NCBI GenBank assembly: GCA_963931925.1
Contig: OZ007570.1
Span: forward strand, 25,985,804-26,049,803
Length of the DNA stretch: 64,000 bases
Direction: 5' to 3'
Source of the DNA: Onchidella celtica
Lineage: Eukaryota > Mollusca > Gastropoda > Systellommatophora > Onchidiidae
Under the pieces are notes generated by a model that saw nothing but the letters and a program-made list of their open reading frames with translations, ran no database searches and had not been told where the DNA came from. The translations under genes and the position numbers were made by a program. Of the stretch, positions 46,827 to 59,930 are shown piece by piece; the first letter of the stretch is position 1; each line of letters begins with the position of its first letter.

Positions 46827-47505
46827 TTTCCTATTAAAGAGTGTTGTGTCTTGTATTGGGGTTGGATAGTGCTTGTCCCCCTCAATTCTAGACGGTGGAT
46901 GGATTCACATTTATCTTGTTCATTACTTTATGAACCAGTTTTACAATCTTTTTTTTGTGAATATCCTCTTTCCACCAGCGTCATTCCGGACTGTGACCTG
47001 AACTTCTGACAAACCTGACGCCCTTGTCAGCGGGTCAATGAGATGGAGACATGGCAAACCAAGCTACCAGAGCTACTGCTGCCATTGGATACCACAGTAT
47101 TTTAATTAACAATATATTGTGTGTGAATGTATATAAGCAGCAATTATGTGTGTTGACTAGATAATTATGAGCCTATTCCTTCAGTAAGGCTTCATTGTTT
47201 GATAATAGTTATACTTTAATCCAGCAGTATACAGTGATATACTCATTTGTTATTATAGATGTTCCTGAGAAGTTTGATTGGGTGCAGTAAGAATGTTTCG
47301 ATAGAATAGATTCTATAGAACGTGGCATCAATAATTGTATGCTTTTTGTCCATCCAATATGCACGTTCTTAGTTAGATTTTTTTTTGGTCTCAAGCTTAA
47401 GGCTCGTTTTTCTACAGTAGTACTTAAGCCCCTACCACAATAACTTTGGGATTTCTTGGATCCTATAGTGTAAATTTTTCTTAAAATTTTCACTGGGGTG
47501 GGGGA
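46827..47505 (+). other. 3' untranslated region and polypurine tract of the Gmr1-like element
   Basis: About 680 bp without a supported ORF, so no envelope gene. GGGGTGGGGGA directly before the 3' LTR (about 47495-47505) is a good polypurine tract for plus-strand priming. Confidence 0.75.
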
Positions 47506-48822
47506 TGTCAGGGTTAGGACTAGAAGTGTCGTGCTGGGTCACGGCTTGTTAATTTCATGGTCTCGTTGATTTTAGCCAGTGCAAATGTCCTTGAACTATT
47601 CTCGTGGACAGTTTGTTTTGGTAACGCTTTTTCTTAGAGATGGAAAGAAAGTGGGGCAAGATAGAATAAATGGATGGGTTAGCAGTGACGGTGCGGTTCT
47701 CGACCCCGTGATTTTGATGAATTCTAACAGGGAAGAGAAGGGGTGAGTAAAAGGGAAATAGTAAATTCGTACATAAAACGTAGAGGGTTGGAGACTTTAG
47801 TAAGGGTTTTGATATGTTAATTTGACCTTGGCTGTTACTAGTGCAAGGCCGTGACCGATTTCCATGCAGAATCTATTAATACTACGAGCTGAGCTCGAAA
47901 TGGATGCACCAATCAAATTTGGGCAGTTGGCTGGGGATTTACAGATGGCTGCGCGGTATATAAGCGGAGCCATTCCTATGTTTCAATACTCCATGCAGAA
48001 ATATCCATCTGTGAAGGCAGTCGGCGTGATTCAGCCAGAGAGAATCAGAAGATTGTTATAGTCATGTCTATGCCTATGATAGACATTGGAATGAGACCAT
48101 ACGCTTTCCACGAATTATCCACTGCTATTATCTCCGGCTCCCTGATCTCGTATCAGGGACCAAGTGTAAGTGTTTGTCTATTGATTCAACGATGAACGTG
48201 AAGCTGACCTTAAATTTTCCAGTAGAAGTGCTACCGAAGAATGCAAGACTACAATGTATTTTAACTTGCAATTAGATCTAGCATGAGTGTCTGGTATACA
48301 CATTTGTAAATTGAAATTGATGTGTCTGGATGAGGCTGGGGATTGCCAGCCCATCCTAGAGTAGATCTAGATCTAACTTAACTACGTCAGGTTGTATTGA
48401 CGAGTTTGATCCTTTATAAGCGGTAGGCACATATAACTGAGTTAACATTGTCGTCTGAGACATTAGGATATTATTTGTTAGATAGTAGGCAGACTATATC
48501 TGAAAGATAGATAAGTAATAATTAAATTGTGAATGAGTCAGAATGATATAATCTTTTAGGAATCTAGAGGAGATTTCTAGTGATATATTATTGAATTTTC
48601 ATTTGATGCTGCTGATGTTGTCTTTTCAGTATGTAAGAGCTAGACGAAATTTGTTAGGGATTTTAAAGTAAATAAATTTGTGGCCCTGCAGGTCCTTGAT
48701 AAACCTTATTCGAATTGTTATTAGTATATGTGGCATGGTATGGAAGAATAATTCCTAAAAACCTCTCGATATTTTAAATGCAGTCGTAACACCAATAATT
48801 CCATATAACCCAACTCGTAACA
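47506..48822 (+). repeat. 3' LTR
   Basis: 1317 bp, the same length as the 5' LTR and differing at about one position by eye. It contains the second copies of the TATATAAG (47957) and AATAAA (48671) motifs. It is followed by the CCCAC target duplication and a C-rich host flank. Confidence 0.93.
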
Positions 48823-48827
48823 CCCAC

Positions 48828-49207
48828 CCCCCCTCCCCCCATCCCCCTGTACGTTTTTTCACACTCTGGGAGAATCCCGGTGCGCCCCCCCCCCCTCTTC
48901 AGAGCTTACCTACATTGTGGCAGCCTCAGTGTCAGCTGATTCAAACATTGGCAAAAAGAAAAAGGGTGACCTTAGGCTACATAGCCTTAATAATCAAACT
49001 ATATAAGATCACTCAATATAAAAGAGAGAGTGTTTATTGGGGCTACATGTAGCCTTCATAACCAAACCCCACCCCTGAAATATAATTTAGGCTACCTGTT
49101 TCTCGCTACGTTAATATTGATTATGTAGCCCCTGCAATAAACACTCCCACAGAAAAATGTGTACGTAGCAAAGCCTCGCGTAAGAAATTATTTTTGGCTT
49201 TGCTTTA
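48828..49207. repeat. C-rich flank and GGCTACATAG-type direct/inverted repeats
   Basis: C runs at 48828-48848 and 48886-48896 are followed by GGCTACATAGCCTTAATAATC (about 48973) and GGCTACATGTAGCCTTCATA (about 49041) as direct repeats. GTGTTTATTGGGGCTACATG (about 49030) pairs with TATGTAGCCCCTGCAATAAA plus CACTCCCA (49122-49150). It looks like a decayed foldback element. Confidence 0.5.
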
Positions 49208-49255
49208 AAGTCCCGCTGCGACCCCAAAGTTTTTCTGTGGGTTTTATAATATTTC
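49208..49255 (-). repeat. short dispersed repeat, partner of 15738-15785
   Basis: Inverted match to 15738-15785 across CGACCCCAAAGTTTTTCTGT and GGGTTTTATAATATTTC. Family not recognised. Confidence 0.55.
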
Positions 49256-49539
49256 GCCATTGTCAGATCACATGGTAAATATATTCTGAGGTTAAAGAAA
49301 ATAGGCTGCCTGAGCTTGAAGCTCTCCAACTGACGACCTGCATTCAGGGTAAATGTCTGTTTTGTGTCACATGCGGGACATTTTTAAATTAGTGTGTGCA
49401 GGATGGCTCTTTGTCATGTTGGAGTGGAGGGCGTTTACGGTTCTTCTGGGGGGCAATTGAACCATCACAGACTCCGTGTTGTAAGAGTGCAAGAATGTAG
49501 TATGTGCTGTCATTTTTTATTTTTTTTTAAACCTCCTAA

Positions 49540-49724
49540 AGCTGGGTTTCCATGTGTACGGAAAATGAAACGGAAGTAACGCCAAAAACCCTTCAGACAG
49601 TGAAATAGAAAGAAAATGTTCATGTGTACAGAAACGCAGTGTCCATACATTATGGAAACACTCTTTCTTTTTACTTCTTAGTGGATTTTTGACGGTTCCC
49701 GTCCGTACGCATGAAAACACAACT
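49540..49724. mobile_element. foldback miniature transposon, family A, copy 3
   Basis: 185 bp flanked by TAA on both sides (49537-49539, 49725-49727). Ends AGCTGGGTTTCCATGTGTAC and GTACGCATGAAAACACAACT. Internal AGTGAAATAGAAAGAAAATG and its mirror ACACTCTTTCTTTTTACTTC match the copy at 27499. Non-coding, Harbinger-type target duplication. Confidence 0.78.
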
Positions 49725-49727
49725 TAA

Positions 49728-50408
49728 GCCTCTGCATTTTTCAGACAAAAGTTCCGTAAGGAAATTGGTTGCTTTCTGTAGGGCTGAAAATTTCATCTCG
49801 TTTTTTTTAAAATTGAGTTTAATGGTTAAGATGTTGCGAAACAAGGAGCATTGTGTTATTGTAAGCTCCTTTACGAAAATACATAAACTTAATTTATTTC
49901 AATTATTAATGTGTTACTGGCTATTATGACGACATCTAACAGTGAATCACAAAAGTTGAGTTCCTTTACGAAAACATATAAACTTAGTTCTTCTCAAGTA
50001 TTAATTTAACCAGCTATTTCGCCGACATATTTGCTAACAGCGAATTGCATAATATTTTGAGTATCGTGTGGCGTTCTTCAGCTCTTGTTATACTACACAT
50101 TTCAATGTTTCCTATGATGTTTGAAAAGTACAAATTTGCATCTGTTCCTTGCGCAAGACCAAACAATAGTATAATATATTGGTTTGTTTCACTTTGTCAT
50201 CAAAGAACGTAGGCAATTACTAAACTTTGAATTTTATTTCGTCTTTTGTCGCCAGTTCCAAGGTCGATGTTTTGTTCTCACAAGTGTTTCCACTGGTTTT
50301 TTTCTGGATTACGGCTAATCTTTCCTAATGCGCATCCTCAGCCGCCGTGCCAAAAAAAATAACATCTTGGCACCAAGTGCCCATTCTAAGACTCCATGTA
50401 ATAGGGGG
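49728..50408. other. no gene seen
   Basis: Non-coding. A short partial duplication (CCTTTACGAAAA…CATAAACTTA…) occurs near 49868 and 49962. Confidence 0.5.
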
Positions 50409-50603
50409 GCCTGGATTTTCATATGCACGGCAACGGAAACATCTGAGATCCATCAAGTAGTAAAAAGAAGGATTCTTTCCATGTTCCATGTGTACGGAAA
50501 TGGCGTTTCAGTACACATGAAAACATTCGTTCTATTTCACTATTGAAGGGTTTCTGACGTTTCTGTCACCTTTTTCCGTTTCCATACACAGGAAAATCCA
50601 GCT
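50409..50603. mobile_element. foldback miniature transposon, family A, copy 4
   Basis: Ends CCTGGATTTTCATATGCACG and CATACACAGGAAAATCCAGC; internal ATCCATCAAGTAGTAAAAAG and ATTCTTTCCATG resemble copies 1 and 2. About 195 bp. Target duplication not clear. Confidence 0.7.
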
Positions 50604-51138
50604 GCAATGTCGACATCACAGTATTTTTGGGGTGACGTACTTGAAACAAATCCACATATTAAATCCTGTCCAAAATAAATTATACCAGTTGTGGTGTATC
50701 TACACAGTAGGTCCTTTGGAAATACGTCCTTCTTCACCGCGTTGAGTTCTTTTTTGCTTCTCGGGGACCTCAGCTTTCTTCACCCCTTTCCTCCCAACTT
50801 TTTGTACCCCTTTCCTTAGCAGAAACGACCAAGATAAAAATGGTTTAGAACTTAATAGGAAGAAACGACGTATGGTGGATTCTCTGTGACGTTAATTTGG
50901 ACGCGGGCGTAGTTGATTGACCTATAACGTCAGGATGAATGCTGCGACAGCTCACCGTGACAGACTGACAAGAGACTTTCCGTTACTTTCTGTGTCTTTG
51001 TGTCAATTGTTGGTTTTTCCGTCTTCTTCATTATCTTGTCAAAGATTCTTGCTACAGAAAGATTACAATCCTTTCCAATTTCCCATACCTTCCCTGTCTG
51101 TGTCTCCGAAGTGTCGTTTTTTTTCTTCTTTTTTTTTT

Positions 51139-51146
51139 TTATCTAT

Positions 51147-51240
<94 letters not shown>

Positions 51241-51242
51241 CC
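51139..51242. repeat. (CTAT)n tetranucleotide array
   Basis: About 26 CTAT units, nearly perfect, inside a pyrimidine-rich stretch (51000-51440). The YLSI-repeating frames are artefacts. Confidence 0.97.
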
Positions 51243-52966
51243 ATCTCGCTATGATGCCGCTGTCTCTCCTATTTCCCCACGGAAAAGATCTCTTGAAACA
51301 GCATGTACGACTATGAACATGTGTCCGTTCAGTGCATGTCCATCCATCTCATGATACTCCATTGCTCATTCCCTACTTCCTTGATTCTTTACCTCTTTCT
51401 TTCTCCCTCACACGATGTCTCTGCACCTCAGAAACACCCTCACGTGCATAATGCCAACACATTTCTCAGTAATCAGTTTCCCTATGCCAAACTTCCTCAT
51501 TTTCCCATCTTGACGTCACATGCACGTCCATCTAGCGTCATTACTTCAAATGAAATGATAATCACAGGAGGTCATGTCGGATGAGATCATTGCCCTCTTT
51601 ATCTGCACCAGAAAGCATTTTTGTTTTCCGTAGCTACGGGCAATTTTTCATTCCATGTTCATTTTCTAGCCAGTCCGGAATAGCACAGAAAGCAGGAAAT
51701 ACATTCTGTGAGACGAAATAATGATTAGGCTCCGAATGTCGGCTCTTCCGTATTGTCTTCTGTCTTTACAGTCAATGTTTCTCTAAGTTCTGTCTTCGCG
51801 ATCATACACTGACAGCACTTCTTACCACCTACCTCTATGTATGTCCCATAAGAGTCTAAAAACTAGTTCATTGGTGCCAGTTACTAGGATCAACATGAAA
51901 GTATATTATGACGTTCAAAAAATGTACGACTATAGTAATAATGTTTAAAAGTCAATGGATTAAACTATTTGCATTACGGTATCAGAAAACAATAAAATAG
52001 GACGGCCCTGTTACCCACTGCCGGCGGATTTACTATCAACTAACGCCGCCTTAAGTGGGTAAATATACGGTGTTACTGCTAAAGAAATAAACACTTTCAA
52101 AAATGCTTGAAATCAAAGTATTTTTTGGATATTTATACCCATCGTTCATGGTGTTGTAAAGAAACCACTGAAGAACATTTGCAATAATTATGTTGTTCAG
52201 TGTATGCACATCATTTGCAGACATCTTGCCTCACCCATACACTCAGGGTGACTTCCTACTGTCAGTTTATCGCACGTTGCAACCTACCGCCTTGTTGGCA
52301 CATGGCAAAACACATGACGCTGCTTATAATTATTATCATCATGCTTAAAATTTCAGTAGTTCAATAGTTTCTAAACTATTTCAGCAGTGCCTGGTGAGTG
52401 TCAAAATCTTATATAGTTTTAGTTTAATACATGTTTGAAACTGTCTATTTCTTTTGTAGTAACCCCCGCTATATTGTGGATTTTAAACTGGGTAACATTT
52501 TGTTTTCAGTTCAGGGAAGCTGTGAGTGTGACCACACTGAACTTAAGAGTGTTTTGCCAGTGGGGAGTTTGCCTGGCTTTCCTCAAAAATCCCATGTGAT
52601 CCACAGAACTCTGAATGACCTACTTTGTATAATGACAAGATTTGAACCCATCGCCATTGAGCTTCAGTTGTGGTGAGACACGAACGCCACGACCTCTTGA
52701 ATTAAAACGTGATCTCCTTTTTTTTTTTCTCTAATTTTAGCAGAATTTGCACATGTTATTGTTCAAATATTCGATGTAAAAACGTACATATTTTGGTGTT
52801 TAAAATGCCGAACTGTAAAATGATATGGGTGGTTTGAAATTAATCCTGTTCCTTTTTTTCTTACTTTTTTTTTTCTGAAAAGAGAGAAGACGAGAAGAGG
52901 TGGCTGGGGATGAGTGACACAAATGCCATTAAATTGGACTCGGCGATTTGTAATTTCCTTCTAAGG
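51243..52966. other. no gene seen
   Basis: Non-coding, including pyrimidine-rich sequence at 51340-51540. No domain in any frame. Confidence 0.5.
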
Positions 52967-53347
52967 CAATGGTTCTCAGAGTTCCGGGTCACGTTCTTCC
53001 TCTTGAGATCCTAGGTGTCCTGAATTCCACCCCCATTTTGAATTACCATTTAATAAGGACTTCGACGTTTCACTTTTGCAGTGGTAATCATTGACACAAT
53101 TTCTGAAAATAAATCCCCCCCCCCCCCAATTCCTCCTTGGCTTAGATTTAGATTCTCCCCCCCCCCCCCCTTTCGATTTGAAATTCCTCGACTGGGTTGT
53201 TTTCAACATGTTACTTTTACGTTCTCGATGATGATACAATTTATGAAAGTAAATTCCTCTCAAATTCCGCCCCGGGCTATAATCCACCCCCCCCCCCTTT
53301 TAAATACGCCACTGGGATCCCACTGCCCTCCCTTTTGAGAACCACCG
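52967..53347. mobile_element. hAT-like non-autonomous element with internal C-run repeats
   Basis: Ends CAATGGTTCTCAGAG and CTTTTGAGAACCACCG are of the CAGTGGTTCTCAA hAT type. Flanks TTCTAAGG and CTTTAAGC may be an aged 8-bp duplication. Inside, two or three imperfect units of about 110 bp each carry ACAATTT.TGAAA.TAAAT followed by a run of 10-14 C. No transposase. Confidence 0.65.
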
Positions 53348-56300
53348 CTTTAAGCCAAACAGTTATTGCAACCCCCATATTCCTCAGGGTAGAAAACATT
53401 GGGTATTCCCCATGCACATTTCACAGAGTGCACAAGCAGAACCTTTCAAAAAAGTTTGATCGTGGCGTGGGTGGGGAAATTCAGGGGAAAATGCACTCAC
53501 TTTTGAATGTCTTTCTTGACGTCAATCCTAGAGGTGGGATTTCCGTAAGGGGCGCTCCCTGGGGTAGTGTTCACTTGAGAAAATTAAAAGTTTTTTTGTG
53601 TCGTGTCCCATTATATTTCATCGTTGGCGTATTTGAGACACTGCCACTCAATGTTCAGCTCACATTTGCTCCAACGCTTAACTTGGGCATGACACAGAGG
53701 TGTATTCATAAATACAAGAAAGAAGAATTGGGTGATTTGGGCATGTTTTTAGATTGATAAACACCACAGTTCCTTACAGGGTCATAAAATGGACACCTAC
53801 ATGCCAGAGGGGGGAAAAAGGGGGGAGACGGAAAATCATCTGGAGAAACACAAAGTCAAAAGAAAAAGTTACAACAATTAAGCATCAATTAATTGGCAAG
53901 AAGCAGAAAAGGTTGCAGAGGATCGTATAGGTTGGAGAAAAGGGCACCAAGTGAATAAAGAGATGACAGTGGTGAATGTAGTCAGCACTGTCCCGTAGAG
54001 AGACAAACATTTCATACCGTGTGAATGCATTAAAGAGACAGTTCTGTTATTCTTGTCAAACTCAGCAATTTGCTTGTTTAATTATTAACATGACCTTCAG
54101 GTTTGTGTACATGTTGCTTCTCTGCTTTAATTGATTAATCATGTTTTTGGGTGTTTGGGAGATTGCCTCGTGGGAAGAGCAAACAACTTGTGATTACAAG
54201 CAAGCTCCTTTGTTAATCTGCGTACGTGCGTAATCGCGCATCTGCGTGCTATTTATAGTTGTCTTAAATATTTCCAGTTATTGGAATGGCGCAATAAATG
54301 GGTTTCTTAAGGGTACAGATTGTTTATTCTGAGGTTATTGATTATAAAATCAATAAATATAAATGTAGATATTGATTTTTTAAGATGCATCCACTGTAAT
54401 TTTCTTAAAGATTCTCCAGAAACTGTGAACGTCGTAAAAAGTAGTCTACAAAGATTAATATAATTTGAGATAGGTAATGCTAATGGCGTAGCAAAATGTG
54501 AATGTAAAGTTGCCTTGAATGCTGACATTTTAAATTCATGACTTAGGACTGGGTAGAAAGCGTGGGCTTATTGACCAAACACGTAGAAATACACAAATCT
54601 GGACAGAGAGAAAAATATAGACACTGAACCCGGTCTTTCTAGCCATAGGCTGGGAGTCGCAGTTACTGTTTTGGCTCTTTTACTTCTTTCAGGGGATGCT
54701 TCATTGTAATACATGTAATCAATTTCAGCCATTTTCTGCGGTCAAGGCGAGGTGACATCTTTTTTGTTCAAGTTAAATGACAGAGTTGAAAACCACAATG
54801 AAATCCTCATTACGCCGCTATTTTAAAAAAAATGTATATTAAAAGGGTATTATTATGCTCCCAAATAAAATCCATTTGAAATTCATATGCTATTGGCAAA
54901 TCTAGAAAAATGAAGGGGCCTCATTGAAAATGCCATAAAATGACACAAAATATGAGATGATCGGACATAATTTTCAAACAGCCTAACGTAATTATTTCCC
55001 ATTCCACGATTGGGGAAATTGCGTCGATTAATGCAAAATATACAGAGCCTAGAGAAATAGATTAGGTGGCGTGTGCTCCAAGACGGACAGGCCGTAATAA
55101 AATAATTATTTTGACCAGATTAGGAGTCAGTAGGTACATTTCTGTGTCATTATGTATCATGGTAAAGATCGCAAATAATGGTATCCTGCTACTAAAAGCT
55201 GTTCTTCTTCTACTCAATAACGAGAGGTGTAATGATAATTGTGTAAGGAATAATGTAGTTATGATCGGTATAATAAGACTCACGACTCGGTTCTGGAGCG
55301 ACACTCATACGGTGAAAGGTAATCCACGACAGGAACAGGGATTTGATTGGGTTTGGGGGTCTCTACCATTGAAGACCTCCTGCAATTTTGTCCTCCACAG
55401 AAGATATTTTGTTATTGTTAGTGTTGTGTTTAGCTTTTGGTGTGTTTCTTTTGTTGCGTTAGATTTAAAGGGGTTTTTGACTAAATTTAAAATATATGGT
55501 GATCCAAAATCGGTCACATAAACAAATTTAATATAACAAAGGGATTATTTTGATTCTTGTGGGACTTGCAAGTAGAGCAGTTAATCTAGTTGGATGTTTC
55601 TATTTTCTCATTGTTTCGTAACATTTCAAAGGAAGAAACAGAAAAGTAAATCATCATATTTCACAGGAAGACGCCAAAATAGTGTGAGATTTGTAATTTG
55701 AAATTTTTCATAATTCGCAGCAACCGCGTCCTTGTACTAAATCTAAAAGAGAGAAACCAAAATTTTTTGTTGTTGTTGCTGTTTGTTATCTTTTTTAAAG
55801 TTTGTTGGAAAACTAACAGCTATGCTCATGTTTCATTTCTCACGTAAAAGCTGAAAATCAAACTTCCTGTTCGAGAACCTTGAATTTAGAATTTATTGAA
55901 GTCGGCAAATTTGGTAGTTTTGTCTGAAACCATGCGGATATTTAGGTCAGTAACCAGCATCCTTCTTATGGGCCAAACACTGGGGCACTACGTGGGCACA
56001 AACTCTGACGTGACTAAACCCTGAAATCCGGTTTGAGGTTATTAAAATATACTTTAATCCTGGAATTTCACAGCTCAATGGACAAAACTGCTCACGTCCA
56101 GAGAAGCTGAACCAGCGGGGAGAGGAAGGAAAGACTCATCGTTCAGAAGTACCTCTACATAATGGTGAAAACCTGCTTGGGTTATAAATTATACGATTAA
56201 GGTATTCGATCATGCACAATACATCTTTAGAGGACTACTTACTAAAAGATAGTTTTAAATTCCTGACCTTAAGCTATGACAGATCGATTCAGCGGGAGTG

Positions 56301-59300
56301 AACAGTTTTGGCAACGTTTTCTTGACCATTAGCATTCAAAGATAAAAAAAATAATTATCCAGTAGACAGACATACAGATACATAAACACTTCACTTTCAT
56401 TTTGCATCGCACGAAAGGCACTCAATATCAAGTCAAATGTTGTTACTGATACCATACAGTCTTATTATGACTATGTTAATGGGAAAATCACTTGCGTCGA
56501 AACGGATTTGGTGTATTTTAACACTGTTACTCCATCAAATTGTTCTCGACGCGAAATTACACAGACACCTCGTTGAAATCGAGACGACCATAATGGGTGC
56601 TGTAACTACTTTCTACATCTAAGAATCCCCGCTCTGTATGACGCGAGCGTGACGCAGGGCATGACCAGCCTCACACAAGTGGTCTGGATTTGTGGATTAC
56701 AATCTTGTTAGCGTGTCATTTTCAGCCTTTTGGACCTCTAGATTTCTGTACTCCAATTCTCTGTCTCGCTATTTTTTGTTTATTCAGTTGTTAAATGAAC
56801 TAGGCCATGGTGGCAAGTGGAAGCCACGAAAAATGGATTGTGGGCGGAGAAAGAGAAGGAGACCGGGAAACGGGGAGAGAAAAACTTGGATCAGGCGGGG
56901 ACGTGACGATTTCTGATCTCTCAGAATTATTTTGGGACTGACTTTTCGCCACATGTGACCAAATTAAGTTTTATATGAACTGTGACTTTTTTTAGTTTCA
57001 GGTTGTGTTGGGGCTAGGATTTGGGTTTAGATAACCGACCACAAGGAAGTATTTTTTGGACACAGTCATGATAGTTTTTTTTTAAACAAAATTTGTATTG
57101 TAAGTATTTTGGATACCTAGACGAAAGAGAACAGACCCCTTCTTTTATCTCACTACTACAGTATAAGGGCTTACATTTGTCAGTGAATCGATGCTTTTCT
57201 TGTATTCTACTTTGTAAATTTTGCTATTGCCTCACCTATTCGTTTTGTTTTGATGTTACTGTTAAGTCTATGGCATCATTTTGGAACACCATTTAGTACG
57301 GTCTCGAGAACATAAAATTGCAACACAGATGTCCAAAAGCAAATTACATAATGCCTGTGTCGTTGTCAAAACCGCCTATCTCCTGGACACAAAAATTTGC
57401 AGGTGAAGGAAAAAAGTGTTCTATTACAAACTGATTGACAGGAGAGATTTGTTTTCAACTCTGCATATTAGGAAACTACATTACATATGGATCGCCTTGG
57501 TGACTGGTGTATAGGAGGCGTAACAGTTAATATGTAATCAGGAAATAGAAGGGTTGTGCACGGTTCTTGTCCTCGGGACGGCGGTTTGGCGGGGACATGA
57601 AGCCAAGCGTGTTCTGGGCTTGCCGAGCCACAGGACGAACTTCTCTTGCCCATTTTGCTTGAAAAGTAAGTTTAAGTGCAGTGGGCTACTTTTCCATTGT
57701 AGCAGAGTTCATTTCATGACCACATAACCCAAACATGTAGGAGGGTGACATAAAATAGTATCATCATTGGCTTATTTTTTACAAAAAACAACAACAACAA
57801 TAAAAACGTAAGTAGGTATGTACGCAACTGATGAATTATTTGCTCCGTTAGCGCCTCACTGAATCAGTTGACCATTGGTCTCGTGCGGTTTGTGCAGGAC
57901 AGGAAACAGATGAAGATCGTGTTGGACGCGAAATGACAAATAAAAAAAAATTCGTTCCATCCCGAAATTTTACTCTGTAAAGGGCATCTAGTATTGCAAT
58001 GGTCAGTGTATTTCTGTATTCTGGCTTGAAGGAGCCGAAAATTTGAGGCATGAAATTGTCCGGAGACAGACGGCTTGGCCACCACACCGACGATAAGTCA
58101 CTTGTCTTGTTTAAATTATTTCCTTGTCTGTCAAAGAAGCATGCAGGCTTATTTTCCTCATGGAAATGGTAGACTTCTTAAATTAATTGACTGTTGAAAT
58201 CTTCTTTTATCTCTAAGAAGACTAGACACCACTGTTGTGACATTCACATGACAGCTGATCAATATGTCTGGCTTCCTGGTCCAGCCATGCTCCTTCCTGG
58301 AATCGTAATGAAGAAGTACTTTCATTTACACCACAACCACCAGGGAACTGTGATGTTTCATTGCTTACTGACAAGACAAGACACCAGTAATGAAGCAGCC
58401 GGATCCGCTGCGGCATGCAGTCAAAAACGTTTCTATTAGAAACTTTCCTTTCTTTGCACTGGAAGAAGTTAACGAGTGAAACATGAGACAGGACAAACTG
58501 CGCCAGACTGGAGATCTTTAAAATGTGCATATTTCAAAAAGATTTTAGTTGCCGAGTCGGATAGGAATTGCGCTGTCCGTCGGCATCTTATTTAAGAAGT
58601 GTTACATCAATACGGACACAACAATTCTCAGTCTAATAGATCGCGTAATTGATGAACACACGGCCTCTGTTACCCGAGCAGTCAAGTCATTTCCTGGATG
58701 GTAATTTGACCGCCCAAAGGATGCGAGTGGCATTACCAGGTTTCCTGGGCTATTTTTACTCAAATTGACTAACTGCACTTACTTCCTACTGTCCAACGTG
58801 ACAAATCACATTAAGGTATTGAAGATATGGCCAGGCAAAGGGAAAACGCTTAGGGCCAGAATTACAGGGAATGGGCCAAAGTAGCGTGTTCTCCATTTGG
58901 CCGAAAAAAAGCCGAAATAGAGGAAGTTGCCAGCCCAGTATAAGTTACGATTCCATTCACAGAAAAACGTCTGTAGCCCTCCAGTGATTCAGGGTTGCCG
59001 GATAAGGCTTCCTTTACCTTGCTCCTGTAAAACACAAAGAAACGACGAATCGGGATTGTAACAAACGTTCACTGACACGTAAAAACCATCGACAAAAAGT
59101 GGGAAAAAAACAATGAAATACCGATGGCAACTTGATCCAACTGGACAAGGTGCAACAAGGAAAGAAAAACGACGTTTTTTATCAAGATTCACTAATTGTT
59201 GAACGGTTGAAATGAGGTGTTCCGCATTTTATTTCCTTTTCTTTGTTTTTAAATTAAGCCTTTCAAACCAATGGGATCAGGTAATGTCTGGATGAATAAT

Positions 59301-59373
59301 TAGAACAGCTATGATGGTAGCTGTCGTGGTGTGGAGGACCTATAATGGTATGGGTCATAGAAAAAATTATAAA

Positions 59374-59375
<2 letters not shown>
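53348..59375. other. no gene seen
   Basis: About 6 kb without a recognised gene. The longest frame free of simple repeats (55066-55521, 151 codons) has no domain and no supporting context. A short family C fragment is at 53514-53550. Confidence 0.5.
53514..53550 (+). repeat. family C terminal fragment
   Basis: CTTGACGTCAATCCTAGAGG and GGGATTTCCGTAAGG match the right end of the element at 62546-62750. Confidence 0.45.

Positions 59376-59410
<35 letters not shown>
59376..59410. repeat. (GT)n microsatellite
   Basis: About 16 GT units ending in GCGC. Confidence 0.95.
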
Positions 59411-59411
<1 letters not shown>

Positions 59412-59695
59412 TTTGTGTATGTGTTTGATGAAGTTTTTTCGAACTGACTATTTAGGCCTTGAGGCCAAATTTAAGACTTTTTTTTAATGTTGACAATAGG
59501 ATTACATTTGGCCAAAGAGCCAAACTACGTTTTTCTTCTGACGTATTTCTCCTCACATTAAGGGGTTTCAGAAACTGGCCACAAACTGGTCATGACAAAC
59601 CCACTGGAGGAATTTTGCCTTCATGGCTCAAATAGCTACCAACATTTTTTTAACATTCTTGATTGGGACATGAACTGTGCTGTGAAGAGCCATCC

Positions 59696-59930
59696 TTTTT
59701 TTTTTTTTTTTTGCTTTTTTGGTTTTTTTTGTTTCTTTTTCCTTTGTTTTTGTTTGGTTTGGTTTGGTTTTCCATTTTTACCCGGATTTCTTGTAGATTT
59801 AATTCCATTTGAGGACTTACCGGGTCGGCAAATAAATTGATACCCAGACAGACAGACAAGGAGGAAGGCAGACAGGCCGGTAGACAGACAGACTCACAGT
59901 CAGACAGATAGCTAGACAGACAAGCTGGCC
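59696..59930. repeat. T-rich tract, GGTTT run and AGAC/GGCAGAC array
   Basis: A poly(T)/TTTG tract (59696-59770) is followed after about 70 bp by a degenerate CAGACAGA array (59845-59925). Serine/cysteine-rich frames over it are artefacts. Confidence 0.85.

Larger units (their letters stand above)
35110..48822 (+). mobile_element. LTR retroelement fossil, Ty3/gypsy kin, Gmr1-like gene order
   Basis: About 13.7 kb including a nested 4.5-kb LINE. It is bounded by two 1317-bp LTRs that begin TG and end CA, with a 5-bp CCCAC target duplication at 35105-35109 and 48823-48827. Parts in order: 5' LTR, long leader, gag with zinc knuckle, protease, integrase, [LINE], integrase C-terminal region, reverse transcriptase, RNase H, purine tract, 3' LTR. 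RT and integrase sequences are of Ty3/gypsy type, but integrase precedes RT. That order defines the Gmr1-like group, first described from deuterostomes. LTRs differ at about one position by eye, so the insertion is young. The element is broken by one large event, the LINE; its coding parts otherwise look open. No envelope gene or chromodomain was seen. Confidence 0.92.

Noticed and set aside
46827-47505. Possible envelope gene downstream of RNase H
   Set aside because: No ORF with signal peptide or membrane segment in the sense direction; only short frames.
53197-53757. 186-codon plus-strand frame
   Set aside because: Runs through a hAT-like element with C runs and a family C fragment; no domain.
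55066-55521. 151-codon plus-strand frame, longest without simple repeats
   Set aside because: No recognisable domain, no neighbouring exons, TATA or poly(A) logic; within chance length for AT-rich DNA of this size.
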